64,000 bases of DNA from Sediminihaliea albiluteola (GCF_014077625.1 NZ_JACFXU010000014.1:806001-870000); one strand, 5' to 3'; shown: positions 18,487-30,216, counted from the first letter of the stretch. Notes: generated from the sequence alone by a model not told the origin. Program-made: numbers and translations.

Positions 18487-19685
18487 GCTGCCCTGTCGTC
18501 TCGCTCAAATAGTGCGCGAATAAAGGGCTCTGCTTCAAATGGCCGGAGGTCTTCAACCGCCTCCCCAACGCCAATGAAACGGATCGGAAGGCCCAGCTTT
18601 TTGGCGATGGCAAAAATCACCCCACCTTTAGCAGTACCATCCAGCTTGGTCAGCGCAAGGCCAGTCACACCAACAGCCTGCTGGAAATGACCTGCTTGGG
18701 ACAGAGCATTCTGACCGGTACCCGCATCCAGCACTAACATCACCTCGTGCGGAGCCTCCGGATCTAGCTTGCGCAGGACTCGCACCACTTTCTTCAGTTC
18801 TTCCATCAGGTGATCTTTGTTGTGCAAGCGCCCCGCCGTATCGGCAATCAGCACATCTGTGCCTCGAGACTTTGCCGCTTGCAGCGCGTCAAATAGTACC
18901 GAAGCACTGTCCGCGCCGGTGTGCTGAGCAATCACTGGCACATCATTGCGCTCACCCCAAACTTGCAGTTGCTCCACCGCAGCTGCGCGGAAAGTATCCC
19001 CAGCCGCCAGCATCACCGAGCGCCCCTCACTGAGGTAGCGGCGCGCCATTTTACCAATGGTGGTGGTCTTACCTACTCCGTTGACGCCCACGACAAGGAT
19101 CACAAAGGGTTTGTGACCACTTACGTCCAAGGGTTTCTCACAAGCCACCAGCAGATCCTGCAGTTCTTGCTTAAGGGCCTGCTCCAAGGCCTCAGGCCGG
19201 GTCAGTTCCCTGCGCGACACTTGCTGAGTCAAGCGGTCAATAATATCTACCGTGGCATCTACACCCACATCGGCTAACAACAAACGCGACTCGAGCTCTT
19301 CGAGCAGCTCGTCGTCAATTTCTTTGCTGCCCAGGAACATGCTGCCCAGTCCCTGCACCAAATTATCACTGGTGCGACCGAGACCGCGGCGCAGGCGGCG
19401 GAAAAAGCCTGCTTCAGCCTCTTTGTCTTGGGCCTGCTTGGGCTTGGCTTGTGGCTCAGCTGGCGCCTCAATGGGTGGGGGCTCAGCAGGAGGCTGTGGC
19501 ACCTGCGCTGCAGCAGCAGGTACCGGCGCCTGCTCAGGAACTGACTCAGAGGGCCTATGGCCGGGCTCCACCACAGGCTTTTCAAGCGCATCAGTACTAG
19601 CGGCGCTGTCTGCTGTAAGCTTTGAGTCGGACTCAGCGGTGACCGGCGCTTTAGCGGCGGTTTTTTTACGTCTAAAAAACTTCAT
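18483..19685 (-). CDS. ftsY: Signal recognition particle receptor FtsY
   Basis: GTPase receptor for SRP that delivers nascent membrane proteins to SecYEG. The 400-aa protein has an acidic, Pro/Ala/Glu-rich N-terminal A domain (about 1-95), then the NG domain: G1 GVNGVGKTT near 195, DTAGRLHN (G3) near 280 and TKLDGTAKGG (G4) near 345. It is divergent from rsmD, the usual neighbour. Confidence 0.97.
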   Translation of the reverse strand: MKFFRRKKTAAKAPVTAESDSKLTADSAASTDALEKPVVEPGHRPSESVPEQAPVPAAAAQVPQPPAEPPPIEAPAEPQAKPKQAQDKEAEAGFFRRLRRGLGRTSDNLVQGLGSMFLGSKEIDDELLEELESRLLLADVGVDATVDIIDRLTQQVSRRELTRPEALEQALKQELQDLLVACEKPLDVSGHKPFVILVVGVNGVGKTTTIGKMARRYLSEGRSVMLAAGDTFRAAAVEQLQVWGERNDVPVIAQHTGADSASVLFDALQAAKSRGTDVLIADTAGRLHNKDHLMEELKKVVRVLRKLDPEAPHEVMLVLDAGTGQNALSQAGHFQQAVGVTGLALTKLDGTAKGGVIFAIAKKLGLPIRFIGVGEAVEDLRPFEAEPFIRALFERDDRAA

Positions 19686-19761
19686 AATATGTCGCGATAA
19701 AATGCGCAGACGGGGCGTCTGCAGAAGCGTCTATCCTAACATCCTTGCACGGGGCGGAGAA

Positions 19762-20361
19762 ATGACACAGAGAAGAAACAACAATCACTCCAAGACGGCA
19801 AGGCCCTCGCAGCTGCGTATCATCGGCGGCCAGTGGCGCGGGCGCAAGCTCAGCTTCACCCCCGCCGAGGGTTTGCGCCCCACTAGCGACCGAGTGCGAG
19901 AAACGCTATTTAACTGGCTTGCAGCTGATATTCGTGGGGCGCGCTGCTTAGATCTATTTTCTGGCAGCGGCGCTCTTGGCCTAGAGGCCCTGTCGCGGGG
20001 TGCAGCCCATTGTGATTTTGTCGACAACAACCCCAGCAATCTGCGCCAAATTAGCAGCCACCTCAACTCACTGCAGTGTAGTCCTCGGGCTAGCTGCCAC
20101 TCACTGAGCGCCGATGCCTTTCTCGAACAGGCTAAGAGCGGCTGGGATATCGTATTTATCGACCCGCCCTTTGGCCTCAGGCTAGCCACAGGTGTATGCC
20201 ACAGCCTGCAAAAAAATGGGCTGCTATTGGAATATGCCCAGGTTTACCTTGAAACTGGAATGCAGGAAGAGCTGCCGCAAGTGCCAACTAACTGGCTGCT
20301 GCACCGAGATAAAAGGGCGGGAGAGGTGCGCTATCAGCTGTATCACTGCCCGCTAGCTTAG
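19762..20361 (+). CDS. rsmD: 16S rRNA (guanine966-N2)-methyltransferase
   Basis: Methylates G966 of 16S rRNA. The open frame runs far upstream across ftsY on the other strand, but the ATG at 19762 (with GGGGCGGAGA just upstream) gives a normal 199-aa protein. Signatures: RIIGGQWRGRKL, RPTSDRVRETLFNWL, SAM motif DLFSGSGALGLE and the catalytic FIDPPF near residue 135. Divergent from ftsY and upstream of coaD, as in related genomes. Confidence 0.95.
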   Translation: MTQRRNNNHSKTARPSQLRIIGGQWRGRKLSFTPAEGLRPTSDRVRETLFNWLAADIRGARCLDLFSGSGALGLEALSRGAAHCDFVDNNPSNLRQISSHLNSLQCSPRASCHSLSADAFLEQAKSGWDIVFIDPPFGLRLATGVCHSLQKNGLLLEYAQVYLETGMQEELPQVPTNWLLHRDKRAGEVRYQLYHCPLA

Positions 20362-20372
20362 TCTAAAGATAA

Positions 20373-20933
<561 letters not shown>

Positions 20934-20951
20934 GCTAGCTTGGCGAACAGC

Positions 20952-21314
20952 CTAGTCGACTTTAGCTGACTCGCCGCGAGCCCGCTCAATGTCTTTGTAG
21001 GTATAACCCGCCTCTCGACAGCCCAAGCAGCGCATGAAGGTCTCCTTAGCGGGACCTACCATCAGAGTCTCAGCCGCTTCACTAGCATGCCCCGCCAGAA
21101 GAGTAAAAGGCAGACTCACTACAAAAGCGGCAAGCCCACCGGCGGTCATCACTAGGCCGATGGGTCGTGCGACCAGCAAGTCACCCACCATCTCAGCCGC
21201 GTTGGGACTATCATCGATGGCAGATTGCGCCCACAGGGTCTGCGGCGTAGCGACTAGTGTAGCTAACATTGCCGCGACTAGTGCCTGGCGGCGCACGCGA
21301 TATTTTATTGTCAT
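20952..21314 (-). CDS. Hypothetical exported/membrane protein
   Basis: A 120-aa protein I cannot place in a named family. The ATG at 21314 starts a basic stretch and a signal-peptide-like helix ending in WAQS near residue 30. A second hydrophobic segment (about 50-75, IGLVMTAGGLAAFVVSLPFTLLAG) could be a membrane helix, and a CLGC motif follows near residue 97. Convergent with coaD and 64 bp downstream of mutM on the same strand. Confidence 0.6.
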   Translation of the reverse strand: MTIKYRVRRQALVAAMLATLVATPQTLWAQSAIDDSPNAAEMVGDLLVARPIGLVMTAGGLAAFVVSLPFTLLAGHASEAAETLMVGPAKETFMRCLGCREAGYTYKDIERARGESAKVD

Positions 21315-21378
21315 GCTTACTCCCGAGGGCAAGCCCGCCCCTATCGTCAACAGATCTTTACTAGTTAGTGTAGCCTGA

Positions 21379-22194
21379 TCAGCGCTGACAGGTCACGCAA
21401 TACACCGTACTACGCTGGGCCAAGCGCTGTTCCCGCAACACGCCACCACAAGTCTTACAGGCCAAGCCTGCTCTGCCGTAGACATGGAGCTGCTGGGCAA
21501 AATAACCCGGCTTACCATCTCCGCCAACAAAATCCCGCAAGGTAGTGCCGCCCTGCTCTATGGCAGAAGTGAGTACTTGCTTTATATAATCAGACAAGCG
21601 CTCGTAGCGGGCCAGAGATATCCGCCCTGCACTGCGATCGGGGCGAATACCAGCGAGGTACAGTGCCTCATTGGCGTAAATATTACCGACCCCAACCACT
21701 ATACGACCATCCATAATAAAGTTTTTGACTGGGCCACGCCGACCACGAGAGAGGCGGTGGAGCAATAAGCCGTCAAAACTATCAGACAGAGGTTCTGGAC
21801 CCAAATGAGCCAACAGCGGATGCGTCTCACCGGGCTCTGACCACAGAAAACAGCCAAAACGGCGCGGGTCGTTAAAGCGCAAACAGTCGCCACTGCTCAG
21901 TCGCAGGTCAATATGGTCGTGAGGCCCTGCTGCGGGTATAGGCTGACGCAGCACCCGCAGTGATCCGGACATCCCCAAATGCACTAATAAAGTGCCGGCA
22001 GCAGTATGAAATAGCAGGTACTTGGCACGCCGCGAGACACTTAAGACGCGCTGCCCGCGCAACAACTGCGGCAGATCGGCCGGCACCGGCCAGCGCAAGC
22101 GCGACTCGCGCACCAGCAACTCATCCACCTGCTCCCCTTCAACGTAGGGCGCAACTCCTCGGCGGGTTGTTTCAACTTCAGGTAACTCTGGCAC
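21379..22194 (-). CDS. mutM: Formamidopyrimidine-DNA glycosylase
   Basis: Base-excision repair glycosylase/AP lyase removing 8-oxoguanine. The start MPELPEVET provides the catalytic Pro2 and Glu3. The H2TH region includes [12 protein letters not shown] near 168, and the C-terminal zinc finger has CKTCG and CVTCQ cysteine pairs. Length 271 aa is standard. An intrinsic terminator upstream separates it from rpmG. Confidence 0.97.
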   Translation of the reverse strand: MPELPEVETTRRGVAPYVEGEQVDELLVRESRLRWPVPADLPQLLRGQRVLSVSRRAKYLLFHTAAGTLLVHLGMSGSLRVLRQPIPAAGPHDHIDLRLSSGDCLRFNDPRRFGCFLWSEPGETHPLLAHLGPEPLSDSFDGLLLHRLSRGRRGPVKNFIMDGRIVVGVGNIYANEALYLAGIRPDRSAGRISLARYERLSDYIKQVLTSAIEQGGTTLRDFVGGDGKPGYFAQQLHVYGRAGLACKTCGGVLREQRLAQRSTVYCVTCQR

Positions 22195-22241
22195 TGTTAG
22201 CCAAGCCCTCTAGCTATCATCTAGGCACTTTAATCTAGCGC

Positions 22242-22276
22242 AAAAAAAACCCTGATACAGCAGCACCAGGGTTTTT
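22242..22276 (-). terminator. Intrinsic terminator after rpmBG
   Basis: CCCTG at 22250-22254 pairs with CAGGG at 22267-22271, flanked by an A-run on the left and TTTTT on the right, so the hairpin can end transcripts in either direction. It lies just downstream of rpmG and ahead of mutM on the minus strand. Confidence 0.85.
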
Positions 22277-22327
22277 AATAGTACAGATCTGATGACTAGC
22301 CTGCGGCAGACATCAGCAGGAAAATCA

Positions 22328-22483
22328 CTACTTGATTTTGCCTTCTTTGTAGATCACGTGCTTGCGAACAACTGGATCATACTTCTTCATTTCCAGCTTA
22401 TCCGGTGTTGTACGCTTGTTCTTGTCAGTGGTATAAAAATGACCAGTACCCGCTGACGAAATCATTCTGATTTTTTCTCTCAT
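22328..22483 (-). CDS. rpmG: 50S ribosomal protein L33
   Basis: Short ribosomal protein (51 aa) beginning [19 protein letters not shown] and ending with the basic [11 protein letters not shown] tail. It has no zinc-binding cysteines, so it is a zinc-independent L33. It lies 26 bp after rpmB, the universal rpmB-rpmG pair, and is followed by a strong terminator. Confidence 0.96.
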   Translation of the reverse strand: MREKIRMISSAGTGHFYTTDKNKRTTPDKLEMKKYDPVVRKHVIYKEGKIK

Positions 22484-22509
22484 CGTATTCTCCCTTGGCT
22501 AACAGCCAC

Positions 22510-22746
22510 TTAGACCTTTTCACCACGGGCGCGAAGCTCACCGAGAACGGTGTCAATGCCCTTTTTGTCGATGATACGCATGCCTTTACTAGAAACTCGC
22601 AAGCTGACAAAACGCTTCTCGGACTCAACCCAAAAACGATGGTGGTGAAGATTCGGCAAAAAACGGCGACGAGTGCGGTTTTTTGCGTGTGATACGTTGT
22701 TACCGGTGACCGGACGCTTACCGGTGACCTGACATACTTTTGCCAT
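22510..22746 (-). CDS. rpmB: 50S ribosomal protein L28
   Basis: Ribosomal protein of 78 aa starting [20 protein letters not shown], the classic L28 N-terminus; the upstream in-frame ATG five codons earlier is not used in the family. A purine-rich site precedes the chosen ATG. First gene of rpmB-rpmG. The 290 bp upstream, to radC, has no gene and should hold the promoter. Confidence 0.97.
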   Translation of the reverse strand: MAKVCQVTGKRPVTGNNVSHAKNRTRRRFLPNLHHHRFWVESEKRFVSLRVSSKGMRIIDKKGIDTVLGELRARGEKV

Positions 22747-23036
22747 GACTGCCTCTCCCACAAAACACGAGGTAATAAAAGAACTGGTGTGGCTTTGTGG
22801 GTCAAAAAATGGGACCCAGCCGCGCGAAGCGCGACTTTATACCAGAACACAAGACCTATAACAAGAAATTTGCAGAAAGAATTTTCAGTCGCAGGCGCGT
22901 GCAAAGTGGGCGTGTTCGCTGCGCTGTTCCCGCTGCCAAGGGGTATTATAAGCGCAAAAGGGCCAGCGCAGCACTGCTTTCGTAATTATTAAAGCTATCT
23001 AGTGCTCTAGCAACACCTTGCAAGCCACTGCCCAGC

Positions 23037-23711
23037 TTACAGCAAACCACTCTCCGCGAAGGAGCAGCTCTGGCCGCGGCCGACAATAATATGGTCCAAG
23101 ACCCGAATATCCAGCAGGGCCAGTGCCTGACAAAGGCGCTCAGTGATGCGCCGGTCAGCTGCGCTGGGCTCGGCCACCCCCGATGGGTGGTTGTGAGCAA
23201 AAATCACCGCCGCCGCGCGATACTCCAAAGCGCGCACCGCAACCTCTCGTGGATAGACCGCAGCGCCGTCGAGTGTGCCAAAAAACAGATCTTCACAGCG
23301 CAGCAGGCGATGCTGATTATCAAGAAATAAGCAGGTAAAGACCTCCCGTGGCTGACTGCCCAGATGGTGGCGTAAAAATAGCTGGGTCTGCTGTGGGCTG
23401 GTTAATAGGTCGCCCCTATGCAAGCCCTCCTGCACGGAGCGTCGAGCCAGCTCTAGCGCCGCCTGCAATTGAGCGTACTTGCTCTCGCCCATTCCGCGGC
23501 AAGCCAACAGCTGCGCTCGCTCGGCACTTAGCACTGCATTGAGCCCGCCAAAGCGCTCTAGCAACTCACTGGCCAATTGCACAGCGGTATTGCCAGGGCT
23601 GCCGGTGCGCAGCAGCACGGCCAATAGCTCAGCGTCTGACACGGCCTGACTGCCGCGCTGCAATAACTTATCTCGAGGGCCCTCTCCGGCCCGCCAGTCT
23701 GATATTGCCAT
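23037..23711 (-). CDS. radC: RadC family JAMM-domain protein
   Basis: A 224-aa protein with N-terminal helix-hairpin-helix region and a C-terminal MPN/JAMM domain: metal motif HNHPSG near residue 172 with the downstream Asp. Despite the name, a DNA-repair role is doubtful and the biochemical function is open. The ATG at 23711 has AGGAGG upstream; a further upstream in-frame start lacks one. Divergent from coaBC, the conserved pairing. Confidence 0.93.
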   Translation of the reverse strand: MAISDWRAGEGPRDKLLQRGSQAVSDAELLAVLLRTGSPGNTAVQLASELLERFGGLNAVLSAERAQLLACRGMGESKYAQLQAALELARRSVQEGLHRGDLLTSPQQTQLFLRHHLGSQPREVFTCLFLDNQHRLLRCEDLFFGTLDGAAVYPREVAVRALEYRAAAVIFAHNHPSGVAEPSAADRRITERLCQALALLDIRVLDHIIVGRGQSCSFAESGLL

Positions 23712-23841
23712 AACACCACTCCTCCTTGAGTGCCCAAACCCTGCCCACAACTGTCAAGCCAAGTCGCGGCGGTGACAAGCTGCAAAGCAGAGTGTTATCT
23801 TGCCGACTCGAATTCTCTAGTGTCGCAATTTGGAAGCCTCA

Positions 23842-25044
23842 ATGGCACATCTATTTAATCGCAATATCCTGCTCGGCATCAGCGGCGGTATCGCCGCCTA
23901 CAAATCCGCTGAATTAGTTCGTCAGCTGAAAACCCTCGGGGCTCAGGTGCGTGTCGTGATGACTCGTGGAGCGCAGGAGTTCATCACTCCTTTAACTCTG
24001 CAAGCGCTGTCGGGCAATCCGGTGCACTGCGAGTTACTGGACGCCGAAGCAGAACTGGGCATGGGCCATATAGAGCTCGCTCGCTGGGCCGACTTGCTGC
24101 TGATTGCACCGGCTACCGCAGACCTCTTGTCCCGGCTAGCAACTGGCCGCGCTGATGACTTACTCAGCACCGTGGCCCTAGCCACCCCAGCCCCGCTGAT
24201 GCTTGCTCCAGCCATGAACCAGCAAATGTGGCGCGACCAAGCGACCCAAGATAATGTGCGGCTCTTAGAAGAGCGCGGTATAACACTGGTTGGGCCTGCC
24301 GCCGGCGAGCAAGCCTGTGGCGATGTGGGACCCGGGCGCATGGCTGAGCCCCCCCTCATAGCCGAGCGGGCCGCCGCTCTCTTTGGCAGCAACCTACTGG
24401 GCGGCAAGCGCGTGATCATAACGGCAGGCCCCACCCGGGAGGCCCTCGACCCGGTGCGCTACCTATCCAACCACAGCTCCGGGAAAATGGGCTTCGCCCT
24501 GGCCCGAGCTGCCGCTGAAGCAGGCGCTTTGACCAGCCTGATAGCGGGACCCGTCAGTCTAGAGACTCCGCCCCATGTGACCCGGGTGAATGTTGAAAGC
24601 GCCCGCGACATGCTAGCAGCCTGTCAAGAGCGAGTGGCGGAGTGCGACATCTTTATCGCCTGTGCCGCGGTCGCCGACTATCGACCAGCCAATATCGCCG
24701 AACAGAAAATCAAAAAAGGGGGGGAGCAGGCCCAACTCGAACTGCTGCGCAACCCAGATATTGTCGCCACCATTGCAGCCAGCGAAGTGCCTCCTTTCAC
24801 CGTGGGCTTTGCAGCCGAAACCCAGGACTTACTGGCTTACGCACGAGATAAGCTGCAGCGCAAAAAACTGGACATGATTGTGGCCAACGATGTCTCCACA
24901 AAGGGTTTAGGCTTTGGTAGTGACGACAATGAGGTCACGGTGGTCTGGGACAGTGGCCAACAAGTCCTGCCCCGCGCCACCAAGCTGGCCTTAGCACAGC
25001 AAATTATCAAGCTGATAGCGAGCCGTGTCAGTGAAAGTAGCTGA
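23842..25044 (+). CDS. coaBC: Bifunctional CoaBC (PPC decarboxylase/synthetase)
   Basis: Two-domain coenzyme A enzyme. The N-terminal flavin-dependent CoaC half has GISGGIAAYKSAELV at 13-27, PAMNQQMW near 125 and the ACGDVGPGRMAEP active-site region. The C-terminal CoaB synthetase half has TAGPTREALDPVR near 193 and NDVSTKGLGF near 350. Length 400 aa is typical. In Pseudomonas-like genomes dut lies between coaBC and algC; here a terminator follows and dut is absent from the window. Confidence 0.96.
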   Translation: MAHLFNRNILLGISGGIAAYKSAELVRQLKTLGAQVRVVMTRGAQEFITPLTLQALSGNPVHCELLDAEAELGMGHIELARWADLLLIAPATADLLSRLATGRADDLLSTVALATPAPLMLAPAMNQQMWRDQATQDNVRLLEERGITLVGPAAGEQACGDVGPGRMAEPPLIAERAAALFGSNLLGGKRVIITAGPTREALDPVRYLSNHSSGKMGFALARAAAEAGALTSLIAGPVSLETPPHVTRVNVESARDMLAACQERVAECDIFIACAAVADYRPANIAEQKIKKGGEQAQLELLRNPDIVATIAASEVPPFTVGFAAETQDLLAYARDKLQRKKLDMIVANDVSTKGLGFGSDDNEVTVVWDSGQQVLPRATKLALAQQIIKLIASRVSESS

Positions 25045-25098
25045 GCTTTAATAGCTGATAACTAGCAATAAAGCCTATTTTCTTAGGCCCAAACCCAG

Positions 25099-25140
25099 GC
25101 ACTGCTGCTGAGCCTGCTCAGCAGCAGTGCTTTTATTTGG
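25099..25140 (+). terminator. Strong intrinsic terminator after coaBC
   Basis: Perfect 14-bp stem GCACTGCTGCTGAG / CTCAGCAGCAGTGC (25099-25112 and 25117-25130) with a 4-nt loop, followed by TTTTATTT. It ends coaBC transcription before algC. Confidence 0.92.
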
Positions 25141-25207
25141 CCCAACAAACGTTTATACCGAGAGCCGCGCATAATATGATAGTTCAAAACAACACAGCTC
25201 GGCTCCA

Positions 25208-27781
25208 ATGGTAAAACCCAACAAACAAAAAATAGGCGCTAAAGCCTCGCAAAATATCGCCGCAGCCGGTGGTGCTCTGGCCCTATTTATTGGCCTTGGC
25301 CTGTCCCTGGCTGTGCTGAGCACTGCTCTTGCCTTTGCTTACTTGGCCAAGGTAGAGCTCCCTGAACAAGAAGCTCGCCAGATCCGACATATTGCGCAAG
25401 CCTACGCCGTCCAAGAGGCTAGCAGCCTGCACAATCTACTGTCGCGCCTGCACTTTCGCATCGCCAGTGCTGCATTGTCGCCTCTGGCCCTTCAGTCCAT
25501 TGCCGATAGCAGCGATATGGATCTTCGCGTGGCTGAAAAAGCCATGATGAACGCTTTCCCAGAGGCACTTAGCCTGCGACTGCTGCCGCTTGATTCAATG
25601 GGCACCGCGAACCTTAGGGAAGGTAAGCACGGACTGCGTAACCACATTGAGATTGACCTGGTACGACGCGCCAGTAAAGGAGAAAAAACAGCGCCTGAGT
25701 CCTTCCAGTTTGACGGCAGGTGGCTCACTTCGCTGGCACAAGTGATCAGTCACCCACACATTCAAGACCGCCAAGCGGTCATCATTGTGAGCTTCGACAA
25801 CGCCGAGTTCAGCAAGCAATTGGGCCTAGTTGAGCCCCATGGAAAGTCCGTATTACAGCAGCTATATACCAGCCACAGCGGTAGCCAAAGCAGCCAGGAC
25901 ATTGCCACTAGCGGCCAAGCCAGCAGCCGTGGTGAAGCTTATCAAGCTTTCGCCACCCTGCCCGACACTCACTGGCGCATCGCCTTTACACCCTCTGACT
26001 CACTACTGGACTCACTGCGCATTAATCGTAAAGCCTTTTATAGCATGGCCGCAGTGACAATAGCTGGCGTTATTCTTGGCCTACTGAGCACCGCGCTATT
26101 ACTGCAAGGCCGCTTACGCAAGGAAAGCAAACTGCTGCTGGCTACTGCCGAATCGCGACGGCCGCTGTCACTGACTCTGGCCGAACTCGCTCCACTTGGC
26201 CGCCAGCTTCGCCGCCTCACCAAGAATATGCATGTTATTAGCGAGACCAAGCCAACTCAGAAGGCAAGCAGCTCCCGAGACAGCTCCGAGCCTAGTAGCT
26301 TGCTGTACCAAAAAATCGACTTCATCGATGAAGCTCAAGCCGATGATGAAACACACAAAACCAGGTCAAATCATGCCGATGATGCAGAGTTTGCCTTCTC
26401 CGAACATGTATTTCGGGCCTACGATATCCGCGGCAATGCCGACGGTGAATTAAGCGACAGGCTAGTACAGGGGATCGGCCGTGCAGTGGGCGAGCTTGCC
26501 TTAGAGCATGGCGAGCAACAGTTCATTGTCGGCTACGACGGACGCCTATCCAGCCCACGCATCCGCGATGGCATTAGCAAAGGCGTATTAGAGGCTGGGC
26601 TCGATATCATCGATATCGGACTAATACCCACACCAGTCATGTATTTTGCCACCCAGCATCTGAATTGCCACTCGGGCATCATGATCACCGGCAGCCACAA
26701 CCCCGCCAGCGACAACGGTATGAAAATTGTACTGCAGCGTGAAACACTCGCCGCTGGCGCTATTCAGGATATTCGTCGGCGCATCAACGCTGCAGCCAGC
26801 ACTAAGCCCCTTAGCAAAAACGGCCAAACCGGGCGTATCATCAAGCAAGATCTCAGACCGGCATACATAGAGCGGATAGTGAGCGATATCGCTATCGCCG
26901 TACCCTTAAAAATAGTTATCGATGCAGGCAACGGCGCAACTAGCGAGCTGGCGCCGCGCTTATTCCAAGAGCTCGGCTGCGAAGTGATACCACTGTTTTG
27001 TGAAATTGACGGCCACTTCCCGAACCATCCACCAGATAGCAGTAACGAAGACAACCTGCACTCACTCGTGTCAGTTGTGCAGGCAGAGAACGCGGACTTA
27101 GGCGTGGCCTTTGATGGTGACGGCGACCGAGTGGCTTTAGTTACCCGCACTGGCCGCATCGTTCGGGCAGACAGCTTACTGATGCTGCTGGCTCAGGATG
27201 TGGTGTCGCGCAATCCCGGTGCCGACGTAGTCTTTGACGTGAAATGCTCGCGCCACCTGGCAGAACTCATTACAGAACACGGCGGCCGCCCCATTATGTG
27301 GAAAACTGGACACGCCCTGATGAAACAAAAGATTAGCGAAACCGGGGCCCTGCTTGGAGGGGAGTTCAGTGGCCATATCTTCTTTGGTGAGCGCTGGTTT
27401 GGTCATGACGATGGCATGTATGCCGCTGCCCGCTTAGCGGAGATACTAAGCACCCAGGACCAAAGTTTGGACGAGGCGCTGGATGCCCTCCCCAGCTCAG
27501 TGAGCACCCCCGAGATATTGCTGCCTGTACCCGAAGAGAAAAAGTTTGCCTTGATGCAAAATTTCGCTCGTGAAGCGCACTTTGAGGATGGTAAAACCAG
27601 CACCATAGACGGGATTCGGGTAGACTTCAGCTCCGGCTGGGGCCTGCTGCGAGCCTCTAACACCAGTGCCGCACTCACAGCCCGATTTGAAGCTGACTCC
27701 CATGAAGAGTTACTGGCGATTCAGCAAGTATTTCGTGAGCAAATAGCCAAGGTAGCCCCAGACCTTCAATTACCGTTTTGA
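25208..27781 (+). CDS. algC: Membrane-anchored phosphomannomutase/phosphoglucomutase
   Basis: Converts mannose-6-P or glucose-6-P to the 1-phosphates for polysaccharide and LPS synthesis. The enzyme occupies the C-terminal ~455 residues: FRAYDIRG near 399, phosphoserine loop TGSHNPASDNG near 497, metal loop DGDGDR near 638 and substrate loop GEFSGH near 718. The N-terminal ~390 residues are an extra region with two membrane helices (about 20-45 and 277-300) enclosing a periplasmic sensor-like domain. The long form occurs in Pseudomonas relatives; what the extra domain senses is not known. Confidence 0.93.
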   Translation: MVKPNKQKIGAKASQNIAAAGGALALFIGLGLSLAVLSTALAFAYLAKVELPEQEARQIRHIAQAYAVQEASSLHNLLSRLHFRIASAALSPLALQSIADSSDMDLRVAEKAMMNAFPEALSLRLLPLDSMGTANLREGKHGLRNHIEIDLVRRASKGEKTAPESFQFDGRWLTSLAQVISHPHIQDRQAVIIVSFDNAEFSKQLGLVEPHGKSVLQQLYTSHSGSQSSQDIATSGQASSRGEAYQAFATLPDTHWRIAFTPSDSLLDSLRINRKAFYSMAAVTIAGVILGLLSTALLLQGRLRKESKLLLATAESRRPLSLTLAELAPLGRQLRRLTKNMHVISETKPTQKASSSRDSSEPSSLLYQKIDFIDEAQADDETHKTRSNHADDAEFAFSEHVFRAYDIRGNADGELSDRLVQGIGRAVGELALEHGEQQFIVGYDGRLSSPRIRDGISKGVLEAGLDIIDIGLIPTPVMYFATQHLNCHSGIMITGSHNPASDNGMKIVLQRETLAAGAIQDIRRRINAAASTKPLSKNGQTGRIIKQDLRPAYIERIVSDIAIAVPLKIVIDAGNGATSELAPRLFQELGCEVIPLFCEIDGHFPNHPPDSSNEDNLHSLVSVVQAENADLGVAFDGDGDRVALVTRTGRIVRADSLLMLLAQDVVSRNPGADVVFDVKCSRHLAELITEHGGRPIMWKTGHALMKQKISETGALLGGEFSGHIFFGERWFGHDDGMYAAARLAEILSTQDQSLDEALDALPSSVSTPEILLPVPEEKKFALMQNFAREAHFEDGKTSTIDGIRVDFSSGWGLLRASNTSAALTARFEADSHEELLAIQQVFREQIAKVAPDLQLPF

Positions 27782-28726
<945 letters not shown>

Positions 28727-28823
28727 GCCTAGTCTCCACCTAGCGATAAAGCCAGGGCTTTGTATTGCAGGGCCCTCGCGTTAGGGCTAGCATGACTTGC
28801 CACACGACGCGACTGTGAGCGAA

Positions 28824-29459
28824 ATGTCACAAAAAAAATCACAACGCCGACAACAAATCCTGCAAGCCCTAGCCCAGATGCTGGAGGCAAACCCTGGCAA
28901 TCGGATCACCACCGCTGGTCTAGCCCAGCAAGTCGGCGTATCCGAGGCGGCTTTATATCGTCACTTTCCCAGCAAATCAAAGATGTTTGAAGCGCTGATC
29001 GAGTTCATCGAAGACACCTTGTTCAGTCGCATCAGTATTATTCTTCATGAAGAAGAGTTTGCTGCCCAGCGCTGCGAAAAAATGCTTTCACTGCTGCTAG
29101 CCTTTAGCGAGCGCAACCCTGGGATAACCCGCATTCTGACCGGCGACGCCCTCGCCGGTGAAACCGAGCGCCTCCACCAGCGGGTGGCACAATTATTCGA
29201 CCGCTACGAAACACAGCTGAGGCAGGTCATTCGCGAAGCTGAAGTCCGCGAGGGGCTGCGCCCTGCGATTCCCTTAGCCGAAGCTGCCAACTTACTAATG
29301 GCCAGCGCTGAAGGGCGAATCTCACAGTTTGTCCGCAGTGGCTTTAGTCGCTCGCCCACTGAGGGCTGGCAAGACCAGTGGTGCTTACTTATGGAAGGCT
29401 TTTTCCGCGAGGCGCTCAGCAAGCCTTTAGCGGGAAGAAACAGCACTTTCGCAGGTTAG
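28824..29459 (+). CDS. slmA: Nucleoid occlusion protein SlmA
   Basis: TetR-family protein that binds chromosomal sites and blocks FtsZ ring assembly over the nucleoid. N-terminal helix-turn-helix [24 protein letters not shown] fragments match SlmA, followed by [13 protein letters not shown] and the conserved [15 protein letters not shown]. The start is uncertain: ATG 28824 (211 aa), GTG 28815 or TTG 28797; I chose the ATG because E. coli SlmA has a similar short leader. Lies between argB and pyrE, its usual place. Confidence 0.92.
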   Translation: MSQKKSQRRQQILQALAQMLEANPGNRITTAGLAQQVGVSEAALYRHFPSKSKMFEALIEFIEDTLFSRISIILHEEEFAAQRCEKMLSLLLAFSERNPGITRILTGDALAGETERLHQRVAQLFDRYETQLRQVIREAEVREGLRPAIPLAEAANLLMASAEGRISQFVRSGFSRSPTEGWQDQWCLLMEGFFREALSKPLAGRNSTFAG

Positions 29460-29470
29460 GATCGCAGCGC

Positions 29471-30142
29471 TCAGCGCTCAGTTAACTGGCCGCGCTCTTT
29501 GCGACGGCGCAATTCAACCAGCACCAATAACTCTTCAAAGCGCTTAATGTCGCTGTCGTATTCAGCCGCCACCTTAGCTACCTCCTCCTTGCGAGAGGCT
29601 ATATTTTGCTCTGTGCTGCGCAGCTCATGTCGCAAGTCGTCCATCACTTTGAGCAAAGCACTATCCACCTCACGCCCCTGGCGCTCCAAGTCAGCGGCCT
29701 GGACTTGAGAAGCCTCTATTTTCTGCTTCAAACTTCTCAACTTGCCCTGGAGAATACTGATACGAATTCGCAAGTCGCGCAGTGCTCGCGCTTTAGCGGC
29801 CTCTATGTCTTCAACACTGCTATAGCGCAGCAGAAGATTCGAATCTCGTTTCTGCGCTTGCTGCTGCGCCGCTCTGACCTGCTCTTCCTCAATCATCTGT
29901 GCGACTCGCGCTGCGCGCTCATCCGCCGAAAGCAGTCGCGGCACATCTTCTAGTACTGCACCTTTGGCATTAATCACCTGATAGCCATGACCGGCGTAAT
30001 CAGTCGGCACACGGTGATCTATCACTACATTCCCTTCAAGGTTAATGTAGCGATAATAGCGCTGCTCGGACGCCGATAGCGCCGAGCAAAACAGCAGAGG
30101 CAACAATACTAGCTGCCTGACAATAATGCGCTGAATGATCAT
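29471..30142 (-). CDS. DUF4124 coiled-coil exported protein
   Basis: A 223-aa protein with a signal peptide (hydrophobic QLVLLPLLFCSALSAS), a short DUF4124-like domain with YYRYINLEGNVVIDHRVP near 25-45, and a long alpha-helical coiled coil (about 85-215) rich in Glu, Arg and Leu. The ATG at 30142 is chosen because it opens the signal peptide; the frame extends to 30196. Unknown function; its place beside pyrE is conserved in relatives. Confidence 0.78.
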   Translation of the reverse strand: MIIQRIIVRQLVLLPLLFCSALSASEQRYYRYINLEGNVVIDHRVPTDYAGHGYQVINAKGAVLEDVPRLLSADERAARVAQMIEEEQVRAAQQQAQKRDSNLLLRYSSVEDIEAAKARALRDLRIRISILQGKLRSLKQKIEASQVQAADLERQGREVDSALLKVMDDLRHELRSTEQNIASRKEEVAKVAAEYDSDIKRFEELLVLVELRRRKERGQLTER

Positions 30143-30216
30143 AGGCTCAAATATAAGTCGCTCAGTTAGTGGGCACAAGTAGCGACCGCAGAGCATCGCA
30201 GCTGAACAATAGCCAC

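Noticed and set aside
19252-19761. N-terminal extension of rsmD of about 170 residues
   Set aside because: Serine- and glycine-rich reverse of ftsY coding sequence; the internal ATG with SD gives the normal RsmD length.
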